NCBI RefSeq assembly: GCF_023278565.1
Contig: NC_064679.1
Location: 1,240,001-1,304,000 of the forward strand
Direction: 5' to 3'
DNA length: 64,000 nt
From: Colletotrichum lupini
Lineage: Eukaryota; Ascomycota; Sordariomycetes; Glomerellales; Glomerellaceae
Position 1 is the stretch's first letter, and the number at the start of each line of letters is the position of its first letter. The translations under genes were made by a program, and so were the position numbers. Positions 1 to 11,988 of the stretch are shown one piece after another. The notes beneath the pieces are model-generated. The model did not search any database and was not told the origin of the DNA. It saw nothing but the letters and a program-made list of their open reading frames with translations.

Positions 1-2040
1 GTGAGGTGCGACCCATGATCTCGGGAGGCCATGAGTTGGTAGTCAAAATGTTGACAGCCAGCTCGATCTGCTTCCGAGACACGTCGCCCAGTCCCCTAAT
101 ATGGTCGCGATAGCCTGAAGTCAGCTCGGCAGATGACTCCATGTCTCTGAACATGCCCTCGAACTTGGCCGTGAACTGGTTGCCCAACTCCTGCTTCATT
201 CGAGAGATCATTGACTTTTCAACATCATGACTCTCCGACTTGTTGTTGAGAAGACGCTTGGCCAGGTGCTTCTGGTAGTAACGCTCAAACAGATCCTTAT
301 CTGAGAGATACCGGATCACAGTAATGGCCTTCTCCAACACCGCCTCGGTTTCGGTCTCAGTCTTGCCGCGAATGCCGCGTCGAAGATTATCGTCAATGAA
401 GAGCGATACGTATTCAGAGCTCTTGGTAAACATGTTGATGAAATCGGAAAAGCTCTTTGTGAGCGAGGTTTGGATAATCAAATCCTCTTGGAAGCACTTT
501 TTCCACAGATTATCGAACTTATCCTTGAGCTTGAGCACGTCGTCAACCCACTTGATCGCCGCGGCCGTCTGCTGAGCCGATGAGCTCAGCGCCTTGGCCT
601 TCTCCCCGCCCTCATTATCTTCTCCGTCGGCCGGCGCAGACGCTGCAGAGAAATTCGTCTCCTTGAGCATCTGCTCAATCTCGAGTCCCAGTTCGACCAC
701 CCGTGTGGACAAAATCTTTTTGAGAGATGCCTTTTTGGCATCAACCCTTGATACCAGTTGGTAAAGAATTGTGAGCTCTTCCTCACGATCATAATTGACC
801 ATGGACTTGAGCCCACTTCCTTCAAGGTTCAGAAAATCGTCCAGATGCGCCGAAATCAATTCTTCCTCAACGACCTTGATGGATCTCTCTCTCGTCTCAT
901 AATGGATAGTAGTGTCGCATCGGTCGTTTTCTTCTTGTAGTCGGCGCTGAGTGTGCCGCAGCCAGGCGCCGGCGTCAGCCTCCCGGAGCAAGCGTTCACA
1001 CTCACGCTTGTAGTACGTTCGCTCGGAGTCAAGGTAAGCGGGCTCGAATACCGTCAAGTACAGCTTCTCTGCCTCTTGCTCCTCGTCCGACTCGTAGAGA
1101 GAATCCAGCATCCTTATGATGTTGCGCAACAAATGCCGATCGATGGTGTCACCATCGCGCTCCATGTTGACGTGATCGAGGATGACCGAGTTGAGGATAT
1201 CGAATACAGTATATTGACCTCCTGAGTTCAGTGACGCTCGCAGGATATGGTCGCGGAACAGGCCAATCGTGGCGGTGTAGATGGACGGCCGACGAGCATC
1301 CTGTGTGTAGCCGCGGTCGAGGTACATCAATATATCAGCCGTCATGTTCATTGACGTGTTGTGATGCTCCCATGATTTTCTGACGCCGCTCAGAAAGTGC
1401 TCGCCCATCTTGCGTCGTTCGTTGACCGAAGTAGCCGCACCACCCATTGCAGCGCTAACGAGGTTGGCCGTGACCAGCTTTTCGATATCGGGAATGACGT
1501 GTTCGGAAAAGTACTGCTCTTCGAATTGCTTGACGCGATCGTAGAGCATCTCACCCTTTTTCTTCAGGACTATCTTGTAAGATGCTCGGTAGAGCTGCTC
1601 GAATGAGAGTGTGCTGCAGTTTTGGTTGTGAATGTCGGTCAGGGCTTGCTTCAGTGTATCCCAGCACTGCTCGAAATCGCTCGTGTCGATGCCGGATGTC
1701 AACTTTTCACGGGTTAGTTTATGTTCTGAAAGTCTTGCTAGTGGTCATCCAAAGCATCTCAGCGGCCGCCTTGCAACTCGACGGTTCCTGAACAGTATAC
1801 ACATGACGTGTGCGTGATGAACGGAGACAAGCATGCAAGGATCACAGTTATAATAGACACAACACTCTGGTCGGCGCTGAAGCCATCACCACAAAAGGCA
1901 CAAGAGGCAAAAGACACACATTGCAGCTACAACAGGGGTTGACTGCTGGAGTTGGGAAGACTTACTCGTCCGGGGCGGCGCGGGGGCCGAATGCGACCGG
2001 CCCGCATGGCCGTGCCCCCTCCACCTCTACCAGAAATCAT
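1..2040 (-). CDS. cul3: Cullin-3 scaffold of BTB-CRL3 ubiquitin ligases (3' part off the window edge)
   Basis: Two exons are visible: 2040-1966 and 1702-1, with an intron at 1703-1965 (donor GTAAGT; acceptor preceded by a CTAAC branch site). Exon 1 is exactly 25 codons and gives the basic, Gly/Arg-rich N-terminal extension typical of fungal CUL3. Exon 2 stays open for 567 codons to the window edge. It carries the cullin-repeat start (SFEQLYRASYKIVLKKKGE), then the cullin-homology segment with DKDLFERYYQKHLAKRLL. About 590 residues are present of a family length near 800-850, so the RBX1-binding part and the neddylation site lie outside. CUL3 assembles BTB adaptors with RBX1 and an E2 enzyme. 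The intron is long for this genome; a small extra exon inside it cannot be excluded. Family assignment is strong. CUL3 rather than CUL1 or CUL4 is inferred from the N-terminal extension. Confidence 0.93.
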
Positions 2041-2828
2041 CGTGTATGTATCTGTGTATGTCCTCGAGTCGTATCCGTACTATCGCTGCGGAATTCGGTC
2101 GTGGTTGGCTGATCGTTACAAGTCGAGAAAGCTATCGTGGGAAACCTGAGTCGGTGGCGGCGGGGTAGCTCTCGTCAGAAAGTGTGGCGGGCAACTGAGG
2201 GATGCTGAATAAAAAGAGGAGCCAGGCTGCAACGCTTCGTAAGAAGTAGAAGTGAAAAGCCGTGAAAGCCAGAAAAAGAAGAAGACAGCCTGGCTATTGC
2301 AGAAGAAGCTGATCGCGTCAAGAACTGCGGTTTCTGCGGCAGGAGTCGGGGTATTTAATACAAAGCATCTCGAGGAAGGAAACAATCTCGGGATGTAAGT
2401 CGCAAGTTCACCGAAAGCCACAGCAGGGCAAGGCTGCGGAGCCCCGAGGCCGGAATGGTCCGCGCTTCCCACACGCAAGGCGGAAGGAGCGACCGGGCAG
2501 TTGGATCCAATCAATTAAGTCCTCTATCCTTGCGCCTCACAGCGCTCTAATTGGTTCATTTGGATTGACGTTCTGGGCAGCGCGTTTGCGCCACAAGTGG
2601 CGGTCGTTTCCATCGTTTTCTTTACAGGGGAAAAAAATTATAGAGCAGCAGTGACACTCCAGAAAAAAATGACGGCATTCCCAGTCCACTTCGAGAACAA
2701 CTCAGTCAAGCTCTAGCTCTTCTCCCACGAACTTCTACATCAAAGGCTTCCACCACACACCAGCGCAAAGCCATCACCACCACCACCACCACTACCCTTC
2801 CCTTCGAAAACGCAGACGACACATCACC
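2041..2828. promoter_or_regulatory. Divergent intergenic region between cul3 and ZIM17
   Basis: These 788 bp separate two genes transcribed away from each other, so they should contain both promoters and 5'UTRs. Short ORFs here on either strand have no recognisable content. A CCA/CAC-rich run (about 2750-2800) lies just upstream of the ZIM17 ATG, as is common in fungal 5'UTRs. No TATA box is clear. Confidence 0.5.
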
Positions 2829-3389
2829 ATGGCCTCGCGCTCAGCATTCACGAAATTCGCGCCTGCGCTGCGACAAGCTCGCCCAGGCGCCTCGCCCTTC
2901 AAACGCAACAGCCCAATCCTCTCAGCCCTCCAAAAACAACAAAGACCACCAACTCCCCTGCAACCCACAATCGCCGCGCGCTTCGCCCACACAGTCCCGA
3001 AGCCCAGAGCAGCGCGCGAAGCCGAGGCAAAGACGCCCGCACAGATGCGCATGGAGACCTCGCCGCACTACCAGCTCGACTTCACCTGCGTGCCGTGCGA
3101 CACTCGCTCCCGGCACAAGGTCTCCAAGCAGGGATACCATCACGGCTCCGTCCTCATCACCTGCCCCTCATGCCGCAACCGCCACATCATCAGCGACCAC
3201 CTGGGCATCTTTGGCGATCGCAAGGTCACCGTCGAGGACCTGATGCGCGAGAAGGGCAGGCTCGTCAAGAGGGGCACACTGGGCGAGGATGGCGATATCG
3301 AGTTTTACCCCGACGAGAGCGCTGCTGCTGCTGATGGTGCCGATGCTGATGCTCAAGCTGCGGAGTCGAAGAAGGATGGGTCTGCTTGA
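2829..3389 (+). CDS. ZIM17: Mitochondrial Hsp70 escort protein, DNL-type zinc finger (Zim17/Hep1/Tim15)
   Basis: Intronless, 186 aa. Residues 1-52 are Arg/Ser/Ala-rich without acids and look like a mitochondrial presequence. A DNL zinc finger follows at about 82-135: Cys87-x2-Cys90 and Cys112-x2-Cys115 form the zinc site, and the signature around ISDHLGIFGD follows at 121-130. The tail after 150 is acidic and Ala-rich. Family members sit in the mitochondrial matrix and keep mtHsp70 (Ssc1) soluble, supporting protein import and Fe-S biogenesis. The start at 2829 is the first ATG and gives the presequence. The gene is convergent with UTP20 (about 300 bp between stop codons) and divergent from cul3. 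The finger order and DNL motif leave little room for another assignment. Confidence 0.93.
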   Translation: MASRSAFTKFAPALRQARPGASPFKRNSPILSALQKQQRPPTPLQPTIAARFAHTVPKPRAAREAEAKTPAQMRMETSPHYQLDFTCVPCDTRSRHKVSKQGYHHGSVLITCPSCRNRHIISDHLGIFGDRKVTVEDLMREKGRLVKRGTLGEDGDIEFYPDESAAAADGADADAQAAESKKDGSA

Positions 3390-3693
3390 AGGCTTTGGAA
3401 AACGACTGTAAAATCTGTACAATATGTATGGCAGACTCGATGAGGGCGGTCGAGGCCTCGTTCTGCCAATGGATTGGATGATTGCATATAAAGGCGTTTC
3501 GGATACCCATCGACACTCATGGGAACACTAAAATGGCGGGACACAATGTAACAACAGAATAGATCTCACATATGAACGGGCAATGGTCAGCCCCTGTACT
3601 ATATAAATACAACCCTTTTAAACCCTCTTGAGCACCCTTTCTTTTTAACACCCTTCCAGAAACGCCAGCCCATGCAAACTTTTTTGACGATGA
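3390..3693. other. Convergent 3' intergenic region
   Basis: These 304 bp lie between the stop codons of ZIM17 (plus) and UTP20 (minus) and must hold both 3'UTRs and polyadenylation sites. The sequence turns AT-richer near 3550-3650, with a TATATAAATA-type run at about 3600. No gene is seen. Confidence 0.5.
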
Positions 3694-6600
3694 TTACCAC
3701 CCCTTGTACGCCTGCCTCTGCTGCTTGTGCTCCTGGCCCCTGACCTTCTTTCTCTCCTTCTTCTTCTCCGTCTTCTTCCTCTTGTCCCGGCCGTACTTCT
3801 CCGGCTGCGCAATCGCCTCAATCTTGCGCTTGCTCGACCTCTGCTGTCTCCTGTTCCGCACCTCCTCCCTGATGGACAACAGCTGTTTGGTGTACTCGGC
3901 CGTGCCAAACTTCTTCTGGAGCGAGTCCATGAGGATCTGCGCCCTCGTCTTGAGCGCCTCGAGCCTAGTCTTGAAAAGCTCGTCCGTCGAGTAGGGCACA
4001 GGGATGTTGGGGTCCGTGAGGTTCTGCAGAGGGTAGAGAATCGTCTTGAATGAGGGCTCGAGGTGGTCCTGGGGAACGCGGCGGCAGATGGTCTCCAACA
4101 CCTCCATGGCGACCGTCTTGGGCGTGATGGCGGTCGACTTGGGCCGGACGTCCTTACGCAGGATGGACGAGAGCTTCCAGAACAAGTACTGCAGATCCTT
4201 GCGGTGCTCCTCAATTCTATCCTCTTCCGCCTCGGCTTCGTCGCGGTCGCCGAGAGTATCTGCTTCGGGCACGGTTTGCACCTTGACGGGCAGACGGGGG
4301 CCGAGGAAGATCAAGATCTGCTTGATCTCCTCGGCAAGCGCGTCGTCGATCTCTGGTGTTCTCAGGGCGTACAGCGTCACCCTCACGAGCTCCTCCAAGT
4401 CCTCGAGCTCGAGGTTCAGACCATGAGATCCTTGGAGTACTTCGCCTGCTTTGCTTGGCTTGCCAGCATAGTCCGCCAGGAACGTGCTCAGTACCTTGGT
4501 GGCGCTAAGCTTGACTGAGTTCTCGGGGTGTACGAGGCAGCCGCGGACATCGCTCCAGAGTTCCTTGGACTCGGTAGACAGAAGTCTTGCTGGGTACTTC
4601 TCCGTCAGCACCTGAAGGTCGCGAAGAACCGTGTTGAGAAGGTCTTCATCGGCAACGCGGATATCGCCTGTACCAACAATCTCTCCAATTTTGGCGAGAA
4701 CCAACTCCAGCTCCTTCTTGTGCTTAGTCGAGGGCTCCTTGGCTTCGAAGAAGAACCCGAAAGCTTGCAGCGAAAGCTTTGTCACCGCTTGGTTATCCTC
4801 CTGCTCAACCCACGATCGGAGCAGCGTCATGAAATTTTGTGTTCTCTCCTTATCAGCCTTGCGGAACATCTCCTTCACCAGTTCCCCGGCAGCCAGACAG
4901 CACTTCTCGCTGTCGTCGTTGGCAAGCACCATGACGAGGGGCAAGAAGCAAGTGGAAATGACCTCCTGCACGAAGTCGTCCGCAGACTTCATGAGAAGCA
5001 GGTGAACCACCTCCATGACGGACAAGCGGCCGCCTTCGCGGTCGTACGTCAGGTTGGCGACAACGAAGTTGAGCTGCTTCATCCATCGGGCCTTTCTCTG
5101 CGGGTAGTCCTTGAGGAACTGGAAGAAAGCACCTCTCGCCAGATCACGCGTATCCTTGTCATCATTCGTGATCATGACGGTGCCGACGTAGTCGAGGGTA
5201 TCGTAGACGACTGCCGTCTCGATCTTGCGCTCGAGAACAGAGCGCACAAAGTTGAAGGTGACGTGACGGTAGAGAGTCTCTGTGAGGTCGTCCTTGAGCT
5301 TGCCGAGGAGCATGTCGATGGCTGCGTCCTTGACGGGGATGTCCTTACGCTCGCGGAGGACAACCGAGAGCAGCTTCAGAGCCGCCTGCGACAGGTCGGT
5401 TGTAGTTGAGGTTGACATGGAAATGCTCTTCGTCGCCTCCTTGACTGCGACTTTGAAGAGTTGGATGTCCTCGTTGTTGTTGAAAGGTACCTTGACAAGC
5501 ACAGTGAGAAGCTTGAAGGCCGCGACCTTGACGTCATCCTCCTCGCCGATGATGGCGTCTCCGAGGATGGGCACAAAGCCACCAATGTTCGCGCCAGCAC
5601 GCAGGCTTTCGTACTTCTTCCATACCGACCGGAGGATGTCAAAGGTGAACTTGACAAGCTTGAAGGTGTATTTCCCAGCGGTGCCAGAGTTGTCCTTCTT
5701 CACGCCCTTCTGGTAGAGGTACTTCTTCAGGCGGAAGTCGATCTTGGGCTGCACCTCTGGCTTCTTGCTCTTGTAAACTTCTTGAATAACCTCGTAGCAG
5801 AAGACGAGAGTGTCACGGCTCTCTGCGGCCGGGTTCTGCATGAGACCGGCGGTAATTCTTGCCAGCAGAGTGTCAATCTTGCGGACCAACTTGAGATCCA
5901 CCTTCTCCATGAGGAGAGATTGCAGAGGGTGGACGAGCACGACAAGCTGGCTGATGGAGGCCGACTTGGCAATCAACTCCATGGAATCCTGACTCTTGCT
6001 TGCCTTGACTTCCTTCATCTCACTGATGTAACCTTCGGCATCCTTTTCTTGACCGGTAGCGCCAAAGATGTCATCAATGATGATCGCAACAATGGCCCGG
6101 AGAGTATAGTCGAGATCACCCTGCTGGAACTGAGGAATAACCTTGAGGAGCATCGAGTGTAGGGTATAAGACATGACGTGAAGTTGGTAACCTCGCTTGA
6201 GAGCGCCGCGCAATTCCTTCAGGATGAAGCCAAAGTAGGTCGGGCCGAGGACCGATGCGATTTGCACAAGAGTGTCTCTGGCCATCTCACGAGCATCCCA
6301 GGATTTACTGCGCAGGATGTGACAGATATCGGTCAGAACACCAGCAAGCTTCTGGCCCATTTCTTCGGACGGCAACAGCTTGAGGAGCTTGACGATGATG
6401 ACACCGACGGGTACACGGTAACTGACCTCGGACTCATCCTTCTCGTGGATATGCTTGACCAGCGGAGGGAGGAAGAGGTTATTGACGTCCTTGCTGAGCT
6501 TTTCTTGTGTGGGAGTCGTGAGTACAAGTCTCTTGCTGGTAGGCGTGGAGGTTTCTGAATCATCAATCTGCATCGCCTCGACGCCCTTCTCTTCGACTGC

Positions 6601-9600
6601 GAGAACGAGAGCATCGCAGAACTTGGCAAGCAGTCGAATCACCTGCTTCTGGTTGTTGGGCTTGGACTCGACGTAGCTGATGTACCTCTGCAGAATAACA
6701 CGGTAATGCTTCCAGTCCAAAGACTGAGCTAAGTTGCCGATCGTGTTGGTCGCCTCAGCACCTAAGCCCTGGTCGTCGCTACCTTCAGCACGGCCAAAGA
6801 TGAAGTGCTCGAGAAGAGGGATGAAGAACTGGCTCAGATTCTGGCTGCCAAACTCCGAGGTGTCGTTGACAGAGTTCAGCATCTTGATGGCTTCCAGCTG
6901 GCGCGCCGTCGCAGGACTGAGAATGTTGAAAAAGAAGGGCAACTCAGACGTCTCCTCTTCCATATCACTGACCAAGAGCCCCTTCATATCCGCAACAGGC
7001 TCCCAGGTTGGCATCTGCGAAAGAATGTAGCCAAAGACTCTCAAGTACTCTCTCCTGACGATGGCAGACTCCTCACGAGCTCCAGTGTAGATAGAAGGCA
7101 ACAGAATAGTCTTCAGATGAGCTTCGAAGCCGCTCTTGGATGTCTCGTCTGAGCAGGCCGCCACCTCTCTGATAAACTTGCGCAGGGAGTCTGCAGAGTT
7201 CGATGCCAGGATACCATATTCCTCGTCGGAGCGGATATAGTAAATCAAGTTGTGCAATAGAGGAAGCCACTGCTTGACATTAAAAGGTGTTTCCGTGTTG
7301 GTGATTCGGTTGAAGGCGGCGAGCCGCTTGTCGTAATCTGGCTCGTCGATGCGGTTCGGTGCGAAGGCATTGAGGTCACGGCAGATTTCGGCAATCTCCT
7401 GAAGGGTCGTGTCCTTCTCGGCCAACACTGTAAGGACGCGGGCCAAAGACTGCCTGTTGTCCCTGTCTTTGAAGTAACTGAAGAGCGAAGACAGGGTCTC
7501 AAAGATGGCAATATCAGCAGTCTTCTCTTCCGCTTCCTCGGAGCTAAGGATGGTGATGAATCGCTCCAGAATGAGGAGAATCTTGCCCTTGGCTCTGGGG
7601 TTGACTCTTCTCGGAGGCTGATTGAGGAGGAAAGTTGCGATCTTGAGTGTCTCGCGCACGTTCGCCGAGGTCTCAACAAGCGGAGAAAGCTCGACAATGG
7701 TCTCAATACAAGACTCGAGCAGTTCATTGCTCATGGTTTGCGTCTCCAGCGTGGTAGTGACGGTCTTCAACATCAGCTCCATGTTTGCATCCAGAAGCTC
7801 AGTACGAATGAGCTCATTGAACTCGGATTCCACAGCTGGTGCCGCTGCTAGCTTGATGAGGTTGCGGATGATGCTGAGGGCGAAAATCTTGACGTTTTCC
7901 TTCGCCTTGGGCATCGACACGCACTCGACAACCTTGGGCAGGATCTGGTCGTTGATCGAGATGAAGAGTGCTGCCTTTGGCAGCTGAGACCAAGTCGAGA
8001 CAAGCTGCATGATGCTAGAAATTGACTGGGCCGTCTCAACGGGGAGCTTCTCGATCCTGGGAGCAACGACCTCGTTGACAATGGGTTCAGAATATGGTGT
8101 CCAGTTGAAGTCTTGGGCATTGCGGAACAGTGCAATGAGACACTTGACACCGACAGTCCGAATGGTCTTGAGCAGCGACTCCTGAGATTCCTCGTTCGTT
8201 TCCTCCACCTCTTCATCTGACTCGACGGTAGTTGACTCCTTGAGCCGTCGGCATGCAAAAATGAGACAGTACAGAACAGGATTGAGCAGTTTTTCAACGT
8301 ACGGACCCACGTGCTGCCCAAGCTCATTGATAAGGGGCAGCATCATGTTCATGAAACCAGTCTGCTTGCGAACGGGAAGAATTTCTCGGTCAAACAAATT
8401 GGTGCGGAAGCCGGAGTCATCAACGACACGAGCTCCTTTCAGACACCCAATAGCGATGTCCAAGAAGCTGCCTGTATCTTCAACGCTGAGGGTTCTCAAG
8501 ACGGCCAAACGAGTGGCCTGCAGACCATGTCGACCACTGGAAACACCCTTTTTGGAAATGGTCCGTCCGTACAACAGCCGCAGAAGAACGGGCATAAGCT
8601 CTCCGCGATGTTCAGGTTGGATCGTTGATTCACCTTGGAGGAAGACTGTGAGTTCGTTCTTGAATCTGGCTTCATCGAGTAGGTACTCCAGGTTCTCCTG
8701 GTAAGGCCGAACGCCCGCTTGCTTCCAGGAGAGGATAGCTTTCAGCGCCAGCTTTTGCACCTCTACATCACCATTTTCCATGAGGTGAAGCAGTGCAGTG
8801 TAGACCCTTTCGTGCTGGTAGAGCGCTTTCGGGTTGATGAAGAGAGCGAAAACACCAACCAACGCCTTGCGATCGTAAAGAGACCAGTCTTCACTCTTGA
8901 CTTCAGCATCCTCATCATCCTGGCTTTCTGACGAGTTGTCTTCATCAACAGCAGCCCAAGACAGGAAAAAGGGTACGAGTTTGCGAGAGCGCTTCTCGGC
9001 AAAGTGAGGCATGGCAGTAAGCACCTTCAATGCCTGTGCTCGAGCATTGCCAGCGTGAGCTTCGACAGTCTCCTGCTGCTTGTCAAATGACTGCAGCATG
9101 AGATCGATGGCGTTGTTGACAACCTGCTCCACCTCCTCCGCCGTGCTCCAGAGCTCTTGCATGTGCTGGCAGTCAAAATCGGTGATGGCTTGGCGACCCT
9201 GTAGTGTGGGCTGACTGAGTGGTCCAGACCATCTTGGAGAAGGTGTCTCTAACCAACTGAACGCGGTCGTCGCAATAGCCTCTTCGCCAGTCTTGGTAGC
9301 GCCAACCAACTTCAAAGCTGTGATGGTATCGTCCCATAATGGGGAGAGCTTGACCGTCAGCATGCCGAACATGAAGGAGGGAATTGCCTTCAAGAGCCAC
9401 GAGTTCTCGCTCAATTGTGAGTAATTTTGTCCAAGTTTGCGAAGATGCATCGCAATATTCCTCAAGCTGGAGGGCTCCAGAGGGGTGTTTCCGATGTCCA
9501 GCATAAGAGTGAGACAATGGTGTTCATCGGGAAGTGACTCGAATTGCTGGAGGATCTTGAGAGACGCAAGACGGAGTTCATGCGAAGGTGCCGAGAGGTT

Positions 9601-11647
9601 TTCGATAAGGGCCTCAACAACCGGATCCTCTTCTGAGCCCTCACTGCTATCACTGCTCTGACGGTCCACGGGAGGCGGTTGGTTTCGTGTGAGCTCGGTG
9701 TAGGTGAGATAAGCCTCCAAGAAGCCCACCGAACGGCTGAACCTGGGAAGAGCAGCACGAAGGAGCGGGTCCAAGGCTGGATCGACTGGCCCTGCCGCTT
9801 TGCTCATTCGCAGGTACGCGTGGAAACCCTGGCTGATGCTGAAGTGAACCTCGTCTGACGCCAATGTAGTTGAAGGCTTGAGCGCCAGCCTCAGTTTTCG
9901 AAGTAAAAGTTCCGCAATCTTCGCATTGGCTGAGGGGTGAACAGTCGTCGAGAACAGGAGATCCAACAAGGCAGAGTACTTTGGCAAGCACCTGTCTCTC
10001 CATGTTTGAGGGTCCTTATCATACGCGCCGCGCTCGGGGAAGGGCGTGCTTTCGAGTCGCTCAAACTTCGACACGATCTGGTCCTGCCAGCTGCGCGGGA
10101 GGTTGCACGTCTCCTTTGCTCCCGGCGAAGGTAGACTTCCGTTTTGCACCATGCGAGGAAGGAAAACACACAGCATATCTTCGTTTTGACCATCGGACCA
10201 GTGACTGACGATGAATCTATGTCTGGTTAGCTTCAAGGAGCCCAACGGCAGAGTGAAGGCATATATACCGTTGGAAATATGTCTGGAATAGACTTCGGAA
10301 TCGTGTCGAGTCTAGCTGGGAGAAGTAGGCACAGAAGGGAATGTACCACCTCATGAGCCTCTCCCTCTGGAGTGCATTCATAAAATCCTTCATGCAGGGA
10401 ATAAGTGCTTCAACTGGCGCTTGATGCCAGACAATCGCAGCATTGACGATGACATGTTTCCATACAAGATCCAGCTTATCTTCTGTCACCTCAGGGGCAT
10501 GTTGTGTCGTAGAGACCAACATGGCAGTCAAGTTTTCAACGAGAACGGGCCAGTTGCTGATGCGGTTTCCGTGACGAACACCCGCTGCTGTGCCAAGAAC
10601 CCTGATCAGTGGGACAAACTTCCAAGTCTTGCCTGGCTTGAGTTCGTTCAACGCCGCCTTAACTTGCTCCTGAATCGCCTCGAGAACGTCGGCGAGATCC
10701 TTATCGTTCGAGTGGTGAATAATGCTGGTCAAAACACCGCATACCAAGTCGGTCCACGTCGTAGTCTGAGTGAGATCCGCTTCCGTCTCGGGTATCGCCT
10801 TGAGGAGAGACACAAATAGGGCCGGTCCGGTCGAGTGAATGGTCTGGCCGGGACCCTTCATGGACTCTGCAAACATGGTCATGAGGCCATCCTGGTACAG
10901 CTGGAATGAGCGTTCGCCGACACTGCTCCGGAGATCGTCTCTTGCGTGGCTGACAATCGCGGTGAGGGCGGTCTCTCGGTGACCGGGCGCTGCAGCCTTC
11001 TTGATCAAGAAACTCAAAGCTTCGGCGGAGAAACGGGCAATGTGAGGAGGATGACGAGCCCTTCCCAAGAGAGGTGCTACAACATCATATGTTGGTCGCA
11101 GATTAGGCACAATTAGCCTAGACAGGTATTTGAACAGGAAAGCCAGCGCTGCGAAGGTCCATTCGATAACGTCGGCGTCTTGCGGCTTGGCGGCAATGGC
11201 AACAATAAGATCGAGAGACTTTGCGTAGTACTTTTCGAACCTCGTTCCAATATCATGCGCAAATGCTGTGAGCAGTTCCAGGAGCGGCTCTAACATCTCC
11301 TTATCCTGCTTCGCCAGCGCCTCGGCTAACAAGTTGAAGATCTTCTCTTCATGGTGCAGAATCTGGGCCAGCGTCTCGCTCATGTACCATGCTTTCGTCT
11401 TGACGTCGTAGAATCCCTTATAGATATTAAGTTCTGACCATTTTTGCAGGCCAGTTCGGAAGTAGGAGGTTGTGGATTCGAGGTCTTCGGCTTCGAGGTC
11501 GTGTCGGCGGACTTTTCGCAGAGGATCGAGTGCGTTGAGTTTCGCGATTTTGGCTGCGAATGACTCCCACCGGTGGTTCTTTGAATGGGGAGTCAAGTTC
11601 TTGCCCTTTCGGGACTTTGTGATCCGCCCTGATGAAGTGGAAGGCAT
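3694..11647 (-). CDS. UTP20: U3 snoRNP-associated HEAT-repeat protein Utp20 (SSU processome)
   Basis: Two exons: 11647-10269 and 10216-3694, joined across a 52-nt intron (10217-10268; GTATAT donor, CTAAC branch site, ATAG acceptor). Splicing restores continuous reading (FQTYFQRFIVSHW) and yields about 2,633 aa, within the family range of 2,500-2,800. The ATG at 11647 begins MPSTSSGRITKSRKGKN, a typical basic start. An in-frame GTG 60 nt upstream is not needed. Most of the protein is alpha-helical HEAT/ARM-like repeat, with the DRIM-type core in the middle. The last 60 residues are strongly Lys/Arg-rich, fitting nucleolar location and rRNA contact. Utp20 acts in the 90S pre-ribosome at the A0, A1 and A2 cleavages that make 18S rRNA. 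Long antisense ORFs inside it are coding shadows. Confidence 0.95.
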
Positions 11648-11988
11648 GTTGGGCGGTTTGACAGGTGTGGTGTGCAAAAACCCGTCGTGATCGCCTCCCA
11701 GCTTCACTGCTTGATCGCGAAAAAAAAGTTCCCCGCCAACTCTTCAGAGCTCAGCCAGAAAATTGAACTTTTTTTCTGTCGGCAGAAGGTCGGCCGATTA
11801 CGATAACTGATAAGACGTATCTTTAATGGGTCTCGTCCAATGGTTGAGCTTGGATATAAAGGGGCCCACATTAGGTACTTTCGTCGCGCGCATCTTTCGG
11901 TCGCATCTTCAACTCCAAGCTTCCTCCACCAACAACCTGACCTCCAGCCACACAGCTTCAACCTCTGCACCCAAAGTCTAGAGGCGCA
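11648..11988. promoter_or_regulatory. Bidirectional promoter of UTP20 and the Drn1-like gene
   Basis: These 341 bp lie between the two divergent ATGs. A CCAAT box is at 11837-11841 and a TATAAA at 11855-11860, about 130 bp before the plus-strand ATG and on its strand. A T-rich tract lies at 11760-11780. Both genes act in RNA processing, so co-regulation from one nucleosome-free region is plausible but only inferred. Confidence 0.55.

Noticed and set aside
4528..5409. 293-codon plus-strand ORF inside UTP20
   Set aside because: Antisense shadow of the UTP20 coding strand; UTP20 is clearly the real gene.
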